NCBI GenBank assembly: GCA_964466745.1
Contig: CAYXOX010000160.1
Span: 1 to 6,774, forward strand
DNA length: 6,774 nt
Origin: CAYXOX01 sp964466745
GTDB lineage: Bacteria > Pseudomonadota > Alphaproteobacteria > Rhodobacterales > Rhodobacteraceae
Direction of reading: 5' to 3'
The translations under genes were made by a program, and so were the position numbers. Under the pieces are notes generated by a model. That model had not been told where the DNA came from, did not search any database, and was given only the letters and a program-made list of their open reading frames with translations. This document shows positions 1 to 5,828 of the stretch, piece by piece. Position 1 is the stretch's first letter. Each line of letters starts with the position of its first letter.

Positions 1-1132
1 GCGGCCGGGCAATCCGCGTTTTTCCTCCGGCCCCTGTGCCAAGCCCCCCACCTTCAGCCTCGACAAGCTGTCCGGCGCGCCGCTCGGCCGCTCGCACCGC
101 GCAAGCGCCGGCAAGGCGAAGCTCAAGGCCGCGATCGAGGGCACCCGCGAGGTGCTGGGCATCCCCGCCGACTACCGCATCGGCATCGTGCCCGCCTCCG
201 ACACCGGCGCCTTCGAGATGGCGATGTGGACGATGCTGGGCGAACGCCCCGTCGAGATGGTGGCCTGGGAAAGCTTCGGCGCCGGCTGGGTGACCGATGC
301 CGTCAAGCAGCTCAAGCTCGACGCCCGCGTGCACGAGGCGCCCTATGGCGAGATCGTGGACATGGCCTCGCTCGACTACGACCGAGACGTATGTTTCACG
401 TGGAACGGCACGACCTCGGGCGTGCGGATGCCCGACGGCGCCGCGATTCCGGCAGACCGTGGCGGGCTGACCCTCTGCGACGCCACCTCCGCGGCCTTTG
501 CCATGGAGCTGCCCTGGGACAAGCTCGATGTCACCACCTTCTCCTGGCAGAAGGTGCTGGGCGGCGAGGCCGCGCACGGCGTGCTGATCCTGTCGCCGCG
601 GGCGGTGGCGCGCCTCGAGAGCTACACGCCTCCCTGGCCGTTGCCCAAGATCTTCCGCCTCACCAAGGGCGGCAAGCTGATCGAGGGCATCTTCGCGGGC
701 GAGACGATCAACACGCCCTCGATGCTCTGCGTCGAAGACTACCTCTTCGCCCTGGATTGGGCCCGCGAGATCGGCGGCCTTCCCGCCCTGATCGCGCGGT
801 CCGAGGCCAACGCCGCCGCCGTGGCGCGCTTCGTGGACGCGCATGGCTGGATCGCGCCGCTGGCCGCCAGCCCCGAGATCGCCTCCACGACGAGCGTCTG
901 CCTGAAGTTCACCGACCCGCGGATCACCGACGGAGCCGCCTTCGCCAAGGCGGTGGCCAAGCGACTGGAGGCCGAGGGTGCGGCGCTGGACGTGGGGGGC
1001 TACCGCGACGCGCCGCCGGGCCTGCGGATCTGGTGCGGCGCCACGGTGGAAACCGCCGATATCGAGGCGATGCTCCCGTGGCTCGCCTGGGCCTTCGAGG
1101 CCGAGATCGCGGCCCTCGCCGAGGCCGCCTGA
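1..1132 (+). CDS. serC: Phosphoserine aminotransferase (SerC), 5'-truncated by the window edge
   Basis: This PLP enzyme converts 3-phosphohydroxypyruvate plus glutamate to phosphoserine in the cytoplasmic serine pathway. The reading frame is open from base 2 and gives 376 visible residues. It opens with NPRFSSGPCAKPP and then PLGRSHR, which in this family lie close to the N-terminus, so probably only about ten residues are missing. GTG at 152 is internal and is not the start. Visible motifs are SDTGAFEMAMW (about 66-76), FTWNGTTSG (about 132-140), DATSAAF with the likely PLP-ring aspartate (D160), and SWQKVLGG with the Schiff-base lysine K184 (codon 551-553). GETINTPSMLCVEDYL follows, and RIWCGATVE lies near the C-terminus. 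The length and motifs match the alphaproteobacterial/Methanosarcina-type SerC rather than the E. coli type. The next gene, serA, performs the preceding pathway step and starts 142 bases downstream. Any leader regulation would lie outside the window. Confidence 0.96.
   Translation, partial: RPGNPRFSSGPCAKPPTFSLDKLSGAPLGRSHRASAGKAKLKAAIEGTREVLGIPADYRIGIVPASDTGAFEMAMWTMLGERPVEMVAWESFGAGWVTDAVKQLKLDARVHEAPYGEIVDMASLDYDRDVCFTWNGTTSGVRMPDGAAIPADRGGLTLCDATSAAFAMELPWDKLDVTTFSWQKVLGGEAAHGVLILSPRAVARLESYTPPWPLPKIFRLTKGGKLIEGIFAGETINTPSMLCVEDYLFALDWAREIGGLPALIARSEANAAAVARFVDAHGWIAPLAASPEIASTTSVCLKFTDPRITDGAAFAKAVAKRLEAEGAALDVGGYRDAPPGLRIWCGATVETADIEAMLPWLAWAFEAEIAALAEAA
392..407. promoter_or_regulatory. 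parS-like ParB-binding palindrome inside serC
   Basis: The sequence is TGTTTCACGTGGAACG. Compared with the widely conserved bacterial parS TGTTTCACGTGAAACA, 14 of 16 bases match. Allowing the common degenerate form TGTTNCACGTGNAACA, only the last base differs. It lies in codons for C-F-T-W-N-G, of which FTWN is conserved in SerC, so the protein constrains part of the core. The sixteen bases include three consecutive T's, which is unusual for such GC-rich DNA. No second copy was seen in the window; the other CACGTG hexamers lack the flanking arms. ParB binding is inferred from the motif only. Confidence 0.5.
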
Positions 1133-1142
1133 ACCGGCCCGG

Positions 1143-1165
1143 GCGGGCCCGCCGCGCGGGCCCGC
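1143..1165 (+). terminator. Perfect GC-rich hairpin after serC
   Basis: GCGGGCCCGC at 1143-1152 is repeated as its own reverse complement at 1156-1165, leaving a CGC loop. The result is a perfect 10-bp stem starting 10 bases after the serC stop codon. The downstream bases TCCTCCGTTTCGC are only weakly T-rich, so this is not a classic intrinsic terminator. It could attenuate read-through into serA or protect the 3' end of the serC mRNA. Confidence 0.45.
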
Positions 1166-1260
1166 TCCTCCGTTTCGCACCATGATCGCCGGGGGCTGGC
1201 GCGCCGCGCCCTTCTCCCCGTTCCAACGCTGCGCCGCAACACATCCGCGGCCCCCTTCAC

Positions 1261-1265
1261 AAGGA
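1261..1265 (+). promoter_or_regulatory. Ribosome binding site of serA
   Basis: AAGGA lies 9 bases before ATG 1275. It settles the serA start: the open frame extends upstream to 978 inside serC, but that extension is arginine/proline-rich shadow sequence. Confidence 0.75.
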
Positions 1266-1274
1266 CCGCCCGAC

Positions 1275-2870
1275 ATGGCTCCCAGGGTACTCGTTTCCGA
1301 CAAGCTTTCCGAAACCGCCGTCCAGATCTTCCGTGACCGGGGCATCGAAGTGGACTTCGATCCCTCGCTCGGCAAGGACAAGGAGCGCCTCGCCGAGGTG
1401 ATCGGCCGCTACGACGGCCTCGCCATCCGCTCGGCCACGAAGGTGACGGAGAAGCTGCTCGAGCACGCTCCCAACCTCAAGGTCGTCGGCCGCGCGGGCA
1501 TCGGCGTGGACAACGTCGATATCCCGGCGGCCTCCAAGCGCGGCGTGATCGTGATGAACACGCCTTTCGGCAACTCCATCACGACCGCCGAGCACGCCAT
1601 TTCGATGATGCTTGCCTTGGCGCGGCAGATCCCCGAGGCCAACGCCTCCACCCATGCCGGCAAGTGGGAGAAATCCCGTTTCATGGGCGTGGAGGTCACA
1701 GGCAAGACGCTGGGCGTGATCGGTGCGGGCAATATCGGCTCGATCGTCTGCGACCGCGCCCACGGGCTGCGCATGAAGGTGATCGCCTACGATCCCTTCC
1801 TCTCCGAAGAGCGCGCAGCGCAACTCGGCGTCGCGAAGGTGGAGCTCGACGAGCTGCTCGCGCGGGCCGATTTCATCACCCTTCACGTGCCGCTCACCGA
1901 TGCCACGCGCAACATCCTCTCCGCCGAGGCACTGGCGCGCACCAAGAAGGGCGTGCGGATCATCAACTGCGCCCGCGGCGGCCTCGTGGACGAGGCCGCG
2001 CTGGCCGAGGCCATCCGCTCGGGCCATGTCGCGGGGGCGGGGTTCGACGTGTTTTCCGAGGAGCCGGCCACCCAGAGCCCGCTCTTCAACCTGCCGGGCG
2101 TGGTTGTCACCCCCCATCTCGGGGCCTCCACCACCGAGGCGCAGGAGAACGTGGCCCTGCAGGTGGCCGAGCAGATGGCGGACTACCTGCTGACCGGCGC
2201 GGTTCAGAACGCGCTCAACATGCCCTCGGTGACGGCCGAGGAAGCACGGGTTATGGGGCCGTGGATCAGGCTTGCCGGCCATCTCGGCGCCTTCATCGGG
2301 CAGATGACCGACGAGCCGATCCAGGCCATCAACATCCTCTACGACGGCAACGTCAGCGAGATGAACCTCGACGCACTGAACTCGGCCCTCGTCGCCGGGG
2401 TGATGAAGAAGGCCAACCCCGACGTGAACATGGTTTCGGCGCCGATCGTCGCCAAGGAGCGCGGCATCCGCATCGCCACCACGAGCCAGGACCAGTCGGG
2501 CATCTTCGAGGGCTACGTCAAGGTTTCGGTGGTGACCGAAAAGCGCGAGCGCTCGATCGCCGGAACGGTGTTCTCCGACGGCAAGCCGCGCTTCATCCAG
2601 ATCAAGGGCATCACCATCGATGCCGAGATCGGGCGGCACATGATCTACACCACAAACGAGGACCGGCCGGGCATCATCGGAACGCTGGGGCGGACCATGG
2701 GCGAGGCCGGCGTGAACATCGCCAACTTCACCCTCGGGCGGAACCAGCCCGGCGGTGAGGCGATCGCGCTGCTCTACATCGACGAGCCGGTGGACGAGCC
2801 GGTGATGCAGAAGCTGCGCGAGACGGGCATGTTCGGGCAGGTCAAGGCGCTGGAATTCGATCTGGGCTGA
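1275..2870 (+). CDS. serA: D-3-phosphoglycerate dehydrogenase (SerA), long form with ASB and ACT domains
   Basis: This enzyme carries out NAD-dependent oxidation of 3-phosphoglycerate to 3-phosphohydroxypyruvate, the committing step of serine synthesis. It has 531 residues, the usual length of the long form. The substrate-binding part begins at MAPRVLVSDKL and includes GRAGIGVDNVD (72-82). The Rossmann domain carries GAGNIG (150-155). The catalytic triad appears as R234 in NCARGG, E263 in FSEEP and H281 in PHLGAS, with spacing equal to that of human PHGDH (R236/E265/H283). An intervening allosteric substrate-binding domain (about 320-450) is followed by an ACT domain (about 455-531) with NEDRPGIIG (461-469), the region where serine feedback is exerted in related enzymes. 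The start is ATG 1275, supported by AAGGA at 1261. No clear promoter was seen in the 142-base spacer, so serA may be partly co-transcribed with serC through the hairpin. All catalytic residues are present. Confidence 0.97.
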   Translation: MAPRVLVSDKLSETAVQIFRDRGIEVDFDPSLGKDKERLAEVIGRYDGLAIRSATKVTEKLLEHAPNLKVVGRAGIGVDNVDIPAASKRGVIVMNTPFGNSITTAEHAISMMLALARQIPEANASTHAGKWEKSRFMGVEVTGKTLGVIGAGNIGSIVCDRAHGLRMKVIAYDPFLSEERAAQLGVAKVELDELLARADFITLHVPLTDATRNILSAEALARTKKGVRIINCARGGLVDEAALAEAIRSGHVAGAGFDVFSEEPATQSPLFNLPGVVVTPHLGASTTEAQENVALQVAEQMADYLLTGAVQNALNMPSVTAEEARVMGPWIRLAGHLGAFIGQMTDEPIQAINILYDGNVSEMNLDALNSALVAGVMKKANPDVNMVSAPIVAKERGIRIATTSQDQSGIFEGYVKVSVVTEKRERSIAGTVFSDGKPRFIQIKGITIDAEIGRHMIYTTNEDRPGIIGTLGRTMGEAGVNIANFTLGRNQPGGEAIALLYIDEPVDEPVMQKLRETGMFGQVKALEFDLG

Positions 2871-2877
2871 AGCGGGG

Positions 2878-2902
2878 CCGCGGGGGGCGGTCCGCCCCGC
2901 GG
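2878..2902 (+). terminator. GC-rich hairpin directly after serA
   Basis: CCGC (2878-2881) pairs with GCGG (2899-2902), and GGGGC (2884-2888) pairs with GCCCC (2894-2898). A GG bulge sits on the left arm and the loop is GGTCC. The hairpin starts 7 bases after the serA stop. No T-tract follows, so it is either a Rho-independent terminator of the GC-rich kind or an mRNA-stabilising hairpin. Confidence 0.45.
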
Positions 2903-2908
2903 GCGGGC

Positions 2909-2951
2909 ACCTCCCGGAGCGANNNNNNNNNNCCCTCGCGCTCCCCGAGGT
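2909..2951. repeat. Imperfect 13-base inverted repeat flanking an assembly gap
   Basis: ACCTCCCGGAGCG (2909-2921) pairs with CGCTCCCCGAGGT (2939-2951) at 11 of 13 positions, with two adjacent C-C mismatches in the middle. The ten N bases lie in the loop. It is typical of a hard-to-assemble extragenic palindrome. Confidence 0.6.
2923..2932. other. Assembly gap (10 N)
   Basis: Ten undetermined bases sit between serA and the phosphatase gene. The round number suggests a scaffold placeholder rather than a measured length. The order of serA and the phosphatase therefore depends on scaffolding, and real sequence, possibly longer than ten bases, may be missing here. No coding frame across this run should be trusted. 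Confidence 0.95.
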
Positions 2952-2982
2952 ATTTCGCGGCCAAAGTGAGGGGGCAGCCCCC
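2939..2982. repeat. Rhodobacteraceae-type extragenic element next to the phosphatase start
   Basis: The segment reads CGCTCCCCGAGGTATTTCGC, then GGCCAAAGTGAG, then GGGGCAGCCCCC. I recognise the theme (C/G-rich palindrome, GAGGTATTT, GGCCA, AAGTGAG) as a recurring intergenic motif in Rhodobacteraceae genomes; this is from memory. It includes a small hairpin, GGGGG (2970-2974) with CCCCC (2978-2982) around a CAG loop, that ends immediately before the phosphatase ribosome binding site. TATTT is a rare AT-rich patch here. It might act as a shared transcription end signal or as a promoter element. There is only one copy in this window. Confidence 0.45.
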
Positions 2983-2988
2983 GGAAGG
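2983..2988 (+). promoter_or_regulatory. Ribosome binding site of the phosphatase gene
   Basis: GGAAGG lies 6 bases before ATG 2995. It directly follows the small G5/C5 hairpin at 2970-2982, which could stack against the initiation region. Confidence 0.6.
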
Positions 2989-2994
2989 CGAGGC

Positions 2995-3729
2995 ATGGAC
3001 GACCCGGTCTACGCGGTGGGCGACATCCACGGGCAGCTCGAGCAGCTGGAGGAGGCGTTGCGCCGGATCGAGGCCGACGGCGGGCCCGAAGCGCGCGTGG
3101 TGTTTCTCGGCGATTTCGTCGATCGCGGGCCGGAGTCCGCGGGCACGCTGGCCCGCCTTCGGGCGGGCCTCGCGCAGGGGAGACCCTGGCACTGCCTCCT
3201 CGGCAACCACGACCTGATGTTCCTGCGCTTCGTGCGCGAGGGGCAGCAGCACGACCGGAGGATCCTCTCGGGCAACGGCTGGCTCACGCCGCCGCTGGGC
3301 GGGCGGGCGACGCTCGCCTCCTACGGTATCGATCCCGCCCCGGGGCGGCCGTTGGAAGAGATCGCCGCAGAGGCGGCCCGGCGCGTGCCCGAGGCCGATC
3401 TCGCCTTCGTGGAGGGCCTGCCCCGGACCCTCGATACGCCGGCGAGGCTCTTCGTGCATGCGGGTGTGCGCCCCGGCGTGCCGCTGGACCGGCAGGACCC
3501 CGAGGACCTCGTCTGGATCCGCGACGGCTTTCTCGACCACCCCGCCCCGTGGCCGAAGCTCGTGGTTCACGGCCACACCGCCCTGTCCGAACCTGCGCAT
3601 TTCGGCCCGAGGGTGGATCTCGACGGCGGGGCGGGTTACGGGCGCGAGCTCTTCCCCGCGGTCTTCGAGGGCGAGCGGGTCTGGCTGCTCAACGCCCGGG
3701 GCCGGCGCCGTCTGCTGCCGCCGGGCTGA
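2995..3729 (+). CDS. PPP-family metallophosphoesterase (serine/threonine protein phosphatase-like)
   Basis: This is a cytoplasmic dinuclear-metal phosphoesterase of 244 residues with the full PPP signature. GDIHG lies at 9-13, GDFVDRG at 39-45, GNHD at 70-73, HAG at 155-157 and GHT at 193-195. These supply the metal-binding Asp, His and Asn residues and the catalytic histidine of GNHD. The length is near that of the small bacterial phosphatases PrpA/PrpB and lambda phosphatase. There is no signal peptide or membrane segment. The start at ATG 2995 fits a good GGAAGG site, and GDIHG then falls at the usual distance from the N-terminus. The substrate cannot be read from the sequence: phosphoproteins, diadenosine tetraphosphate or other small phosphates are all possible for this superfamily. 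It appears to be transcribed alone, between hairpins on both sides, and its neighbourhood with serA crosses an assembly gap. Confidence 0.92.
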   Translation: MDDPVYAVGDIHGQLEQLEEALRRIEADGGPEARVVFLGDFVDRGPESAGTLARLRAGLAQGRPWHCLLGNHDLMFLRFVREGQQHDRRILSGNGWLTPPLGGRATLASYGIDPAPGRPLEEIAAEAARRVPEADLAFVEGLPRTLDTPARLFVHAGVRPGVPLDRQDPEDLVWIRDGFLDHPAPWPKLVVHGHTALSEPAHFGPRVDLDGGAGYGRELFPAVFEGERVWLLNARGRRRLLPPG

Positions 3730-3735
3730 CGCCAG

Positions 3736-3764
3736 GGCGCCTGCCCGCGGCCCGGGCGGGCGCC
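3736..3764 (+). terminator. Long GC-rich hairpin after the phosphatase gene
   Basis: GGCGCCTGCCCG (3736-3747) pairs with CGGGCGGGCGCC (3753-3764). This makes a 12-bp stem with a single U-G wobble and a 5-base loop, CGGCC. It begins 6 bases after the stop codon. No T-run follows. It is the strongest hairpin in the window and is a likely end signal separating this gene from the GH13 gene. Confidence 0.5.
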
Positions 3765-3904
3765 TGCGCCGGGAACGCGCGGAGCGGCGCGCCCGGCGGG
3801 CCCCGACCCGGCCGCGCCAAAACGCCCCAAGCCGCGCCCATCTTGCCTCTGGCCCCCTTCGGCCACCGCTCTATGCTGGCACGACCAAGCCGCTCCCTGC
3901 CCAG

Positions 3905-5650
3905 ATGTACGATACCAGCCAGTCCTTTGCCGCCAAGCTCGGCGAACTCATCGAACAGATCTATCCCGAGGTCGACCGCGACATCCTCGCGACGCAGATC
4001 ATCGACGCCTTCTGGCCCGAGGGCACCGCCCGGCGCCGGCGCGCCCGCACGCCCGGCAACCGCCTGTGGTCGGAACGCGACGCGCTGGTGATCACCTATG
4101 GCAACTCCATCGTGGACGGGGTGCACAAGCCGCTCGACCTGTTGCGCGATTTCCTGGTGACGGAGCTCAAGGGGACCATCAACGGCGTGCATGTCCTGCC
4201 GTTCTTTCCCTACACCTCCGACGACGGTTTCTCGGTGACCGACTACCGGGCCGTGAACCCCACCCTCGGCGACTGGGCAGACATCAGCCGGATCGGTTCG
4301 GAGTTCCTGCTGATGTCGGACCTGGTGCTCAATCACGTGTCCTCCCAGAGCACGTGGTTCAACGCCTACCGGCAGGGCCACGCGCCCTACGACCGGTTCT
4401 TCAAGGAAGCCTCGCCCGAGGACGACCTTTCGATGGTGGTCCGGCCGCGGACCCATCCGCTCCTGCGGAAGGTGGAGACCTCGCGCGGCCCGCGGCACGT
4501 GTGGTGTACCTTCAGCCACGACCAGGTGGATCTCGATTTCGGCAACCCGGAGGTCCTGCTGGAATTCCTGCGCATCATGCGCCTACACATCGAGCGTGGC
4601 GTGCGCATCCTGCGCCTCGACGCGGTGGCCTTCCTGTGGAAGGCGCCCGGCACCCCCTCGATCCACCTGCCGCAGACCCATGCCATCGTCCGGCTGATGC
4701 GGCTCCTGTGCGACTTCTCGGTGGAGCCGGTGATCCTGCTCACGGAAACCAACGTGCCCAATGCCGAGAACCTGAGCTACTTCGGCAACCGCAACGAGGC
4801 CCATGCCGTCTACAACTTCTCGCTGCCGCCGCTGTTGCTGCACGCGATGCTGTCGGGCACCGCGCGTTTCCTCAACCGCTGGCAGGTGGGCATGCCGCCG
4901 GCGCAACTCGGCTGCGCCTACCTGAATTTCTCGGCCTCGCACGACGGCATCGGGATGCGGCCCGCGGAGGGGATCCTTCCCGAGCAGGACAAGGGGCGGA
5001 TCTACGACGCGGTCCGCGCCTTCGGGGGGCGGATCTCCATGCGGAGCCTGCCGGGCGGCGGCGAGGCGCCCTACGAGCTGAACATCACCTGGTACGACGC
5101 GATGAAGGGCACCTTCGCAGGGCCGGACGGGCTGCAATTGCCGCGCTTCCTGTGCTCGCAAACCATCGTGATGGCGCTCGAGGGCATCCCGGCCTTCTAC
5201 ATCCACGCGCTCCTGGCGACGCCGAACGACACCGCCACCGTGGAAAAGACCGGGCGAAACCGCTCGATCAACCGCCACCGTTGGGACTACCCGCAGCTGC
5301 GCGCGCTGCTTTGCGACCCCGACTCGGTGCAGGCCCGGGCGCTTTCGGCGCTCAAGCACCGGATCGCCCTGCGCGGACGGCAGCCGGCCTTCCACCCGAA
5401 CGCCACGCAGTTCACCCTGCAGCTCGACGACAGGGTGTTCGGCCTGTGGCGCCAGAGCCTCGATCGCGACCAGTCGCTGTTCGCGCTGCACAACGTGAGT
5501 GGCGAGGCGCTGGACGTGCCGGTGGGGGCGCTCAACCTCATCGACGGCGAGACGTGGCACGATATCCTCTCGGGCGAGCGGATCGAGCCGGCCGGCGGGC
5601 CCATCCCGCTCGGGCCCTACCAGTGCCGCTGGATCACCAACCGCGTCTGA
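3905..5650 (+). CDS. GH13 subfamily 18 sugar phosphorylase, probably glucosylglycerate phosphorylase-like
   Basis: This is a 581-residue cytoplasmic enzyme of the sucrose phosphorylase group, which splits an alpha-glucoside with phosphate to give alpha-glucose-1-phosphate. Conserved GH13 blocks are DLVLNH (139-144), RLDAV with nucleophile D239, TETNVP with acid/base E281, and SASHDGIG with transition-state aspartate D347. TGRNRSINR lies at 449-457 near the start of the C-terminal domain. Segments such as LPFFPYTSDDGFSVTDY, KAPGTPSIHL, YNFSLPPLLLHA and AYLNFSASHDGIG closely resemble E. coli YcjM (glucosylglycerate phosphorylase, about 559 residues), recalled from memory. Sucrose or glucosylglycerol as substrate is not excluded. 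ATG 3905 is the first usable start; no in-frame ATG, GTG or TTG lies in the preceding coding-free stretch. It lacks a Shine-Dalgarno sequence, which suggests a short leader or weak initiation. TATGCT at 3872-3877 is a possible -10 box but has no matching -35. No transporter or sugar regulator is adjacent. Confidence 0.9.
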   Translation: MYDTSQSFAAKLGELIEQIYPEVDRDILATQIIDAFWPEGTARRRRARTPGNRLWSERDALVITYGNSIVDGVHKPLDLLRDFLVTELKGTINGVHVLPFFPYTSDDGFSVTDYRAVNPTLGDWADISRIGSEFLLMSDLVLNHVSSQSTWFNAYRQGHAPYDRFFKEASPEDDLSMVVRPRTHPLLRKVETSRGPRHVWCTFSHDQVDLDFGNPEVLLEFLRIMRLHIERGVRILRLDAVAFLWKAPGTPSIHLPQTHAIVRLMRLLCDFSVEPVILLTETNVPNAENLSYFGNRNEAHAVYNFSLPPLLLHAMLSGTARFLNRWQVGMPPAQLGCAYLNFSASHDGIGMRPAEGILPEQDKGRIYDAVRAFGGRISMRSLPGGGEAPYELNITWYDAMKGTFAGPDGLQLPRFLCSQTIVMALEGIPAFYIHALLATPNDTATVEKTGRNRSINRHRWDYPQLRALLCDPDSVQARALSALKHRIALRGRQPAFHPNATQFTLQLDDRVFGLWRQSLDRDQSLFALHNVSGEALDVPVGALNLIDGETWHDILSGERIEPAGGPIPLGPYQCRWITNRV

Positions 5651-5828
5651 GCGCCCGGGTGCGGGCCCCGGCGGCCGCTTTGGCGCGCCCGTTCCCGGCC
5701 GCGGCCGGCGTTCCGCCGCGGGGCGCTGCGCGGCGCGGCCGGCCGGGCTGAGAGCCCGCGGGCGATGCAGCGGCCGGGCACGTTCCTCGAAGGGCCGCGA
5801 GGCGCGGCGGGGGTCGGCGCGGCCATGG
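5651..5828. other. Convergent intergenic region with several GC palindromes
   Basis: This 178-base spacer separates the 3' ends of the GH13 gene (+) and dnaE2 (-). It holds a perfect 14-base palindrome CCGGCCGCGGCCGG (5695-5708). It also holds a 7-bp hairpin CGCCGCG/CGCGGCG (5714-5720 with 5729-5735) and a 10-base palindrome GCCCGCGGGC (5754-5763). These may serve as bidirectional end signals, but no T-tracts are present. No gene-like frame or RNA gene was recognised here. Confidence 0.4.

Noticed and set aside
978..1274. Upstream in-frame extension of serA starting inside serC
   Set aside because: It is Arg/Pro-rich, overlaps serC and has no family match. ATG 1275 has a ribosome site and gives the standard 531-residue length.
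1133..1274. Riboswitch or attenuator controlling serA
   Set aside because: Only one simple hairpin is visible, with no recognisable aptamer, leader peptide or alternative terminator. A serC-type leader RNA, if present, would lie upstream of the window.
1257..2996. Long open frame antisense to serA (about 579 codons)
   Set aside because: It mirrors the serA codon pattern in high-GC DNA, is rich in His/Arg/Gly without a recognisable domain, and runs through the N gap. It is a shadow frame.
3843..3877. TTGCCT ... TATGCT as a sigma-70-type promoter for the GH13 gene
   Set aside because: The spacer is 23 bases rather than about 17, so only an isolated -10-like box can be noted.
3458..3904. N-terminal extension of the GH13 protein back into the phosphatase gene
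   Set aside because: The extension is low-complexity Arg/Ser/Pro sequence within another gene's coding region, and the family begins near ATG 3905.
4066..5751. Long plus-strand frame overlapping the GH13 gene (about 561 codons)
   Set aside because: It is a +1/+2 shadow of the GH13 gene, with Arg/Ala/Gly-rich composition and no domain.
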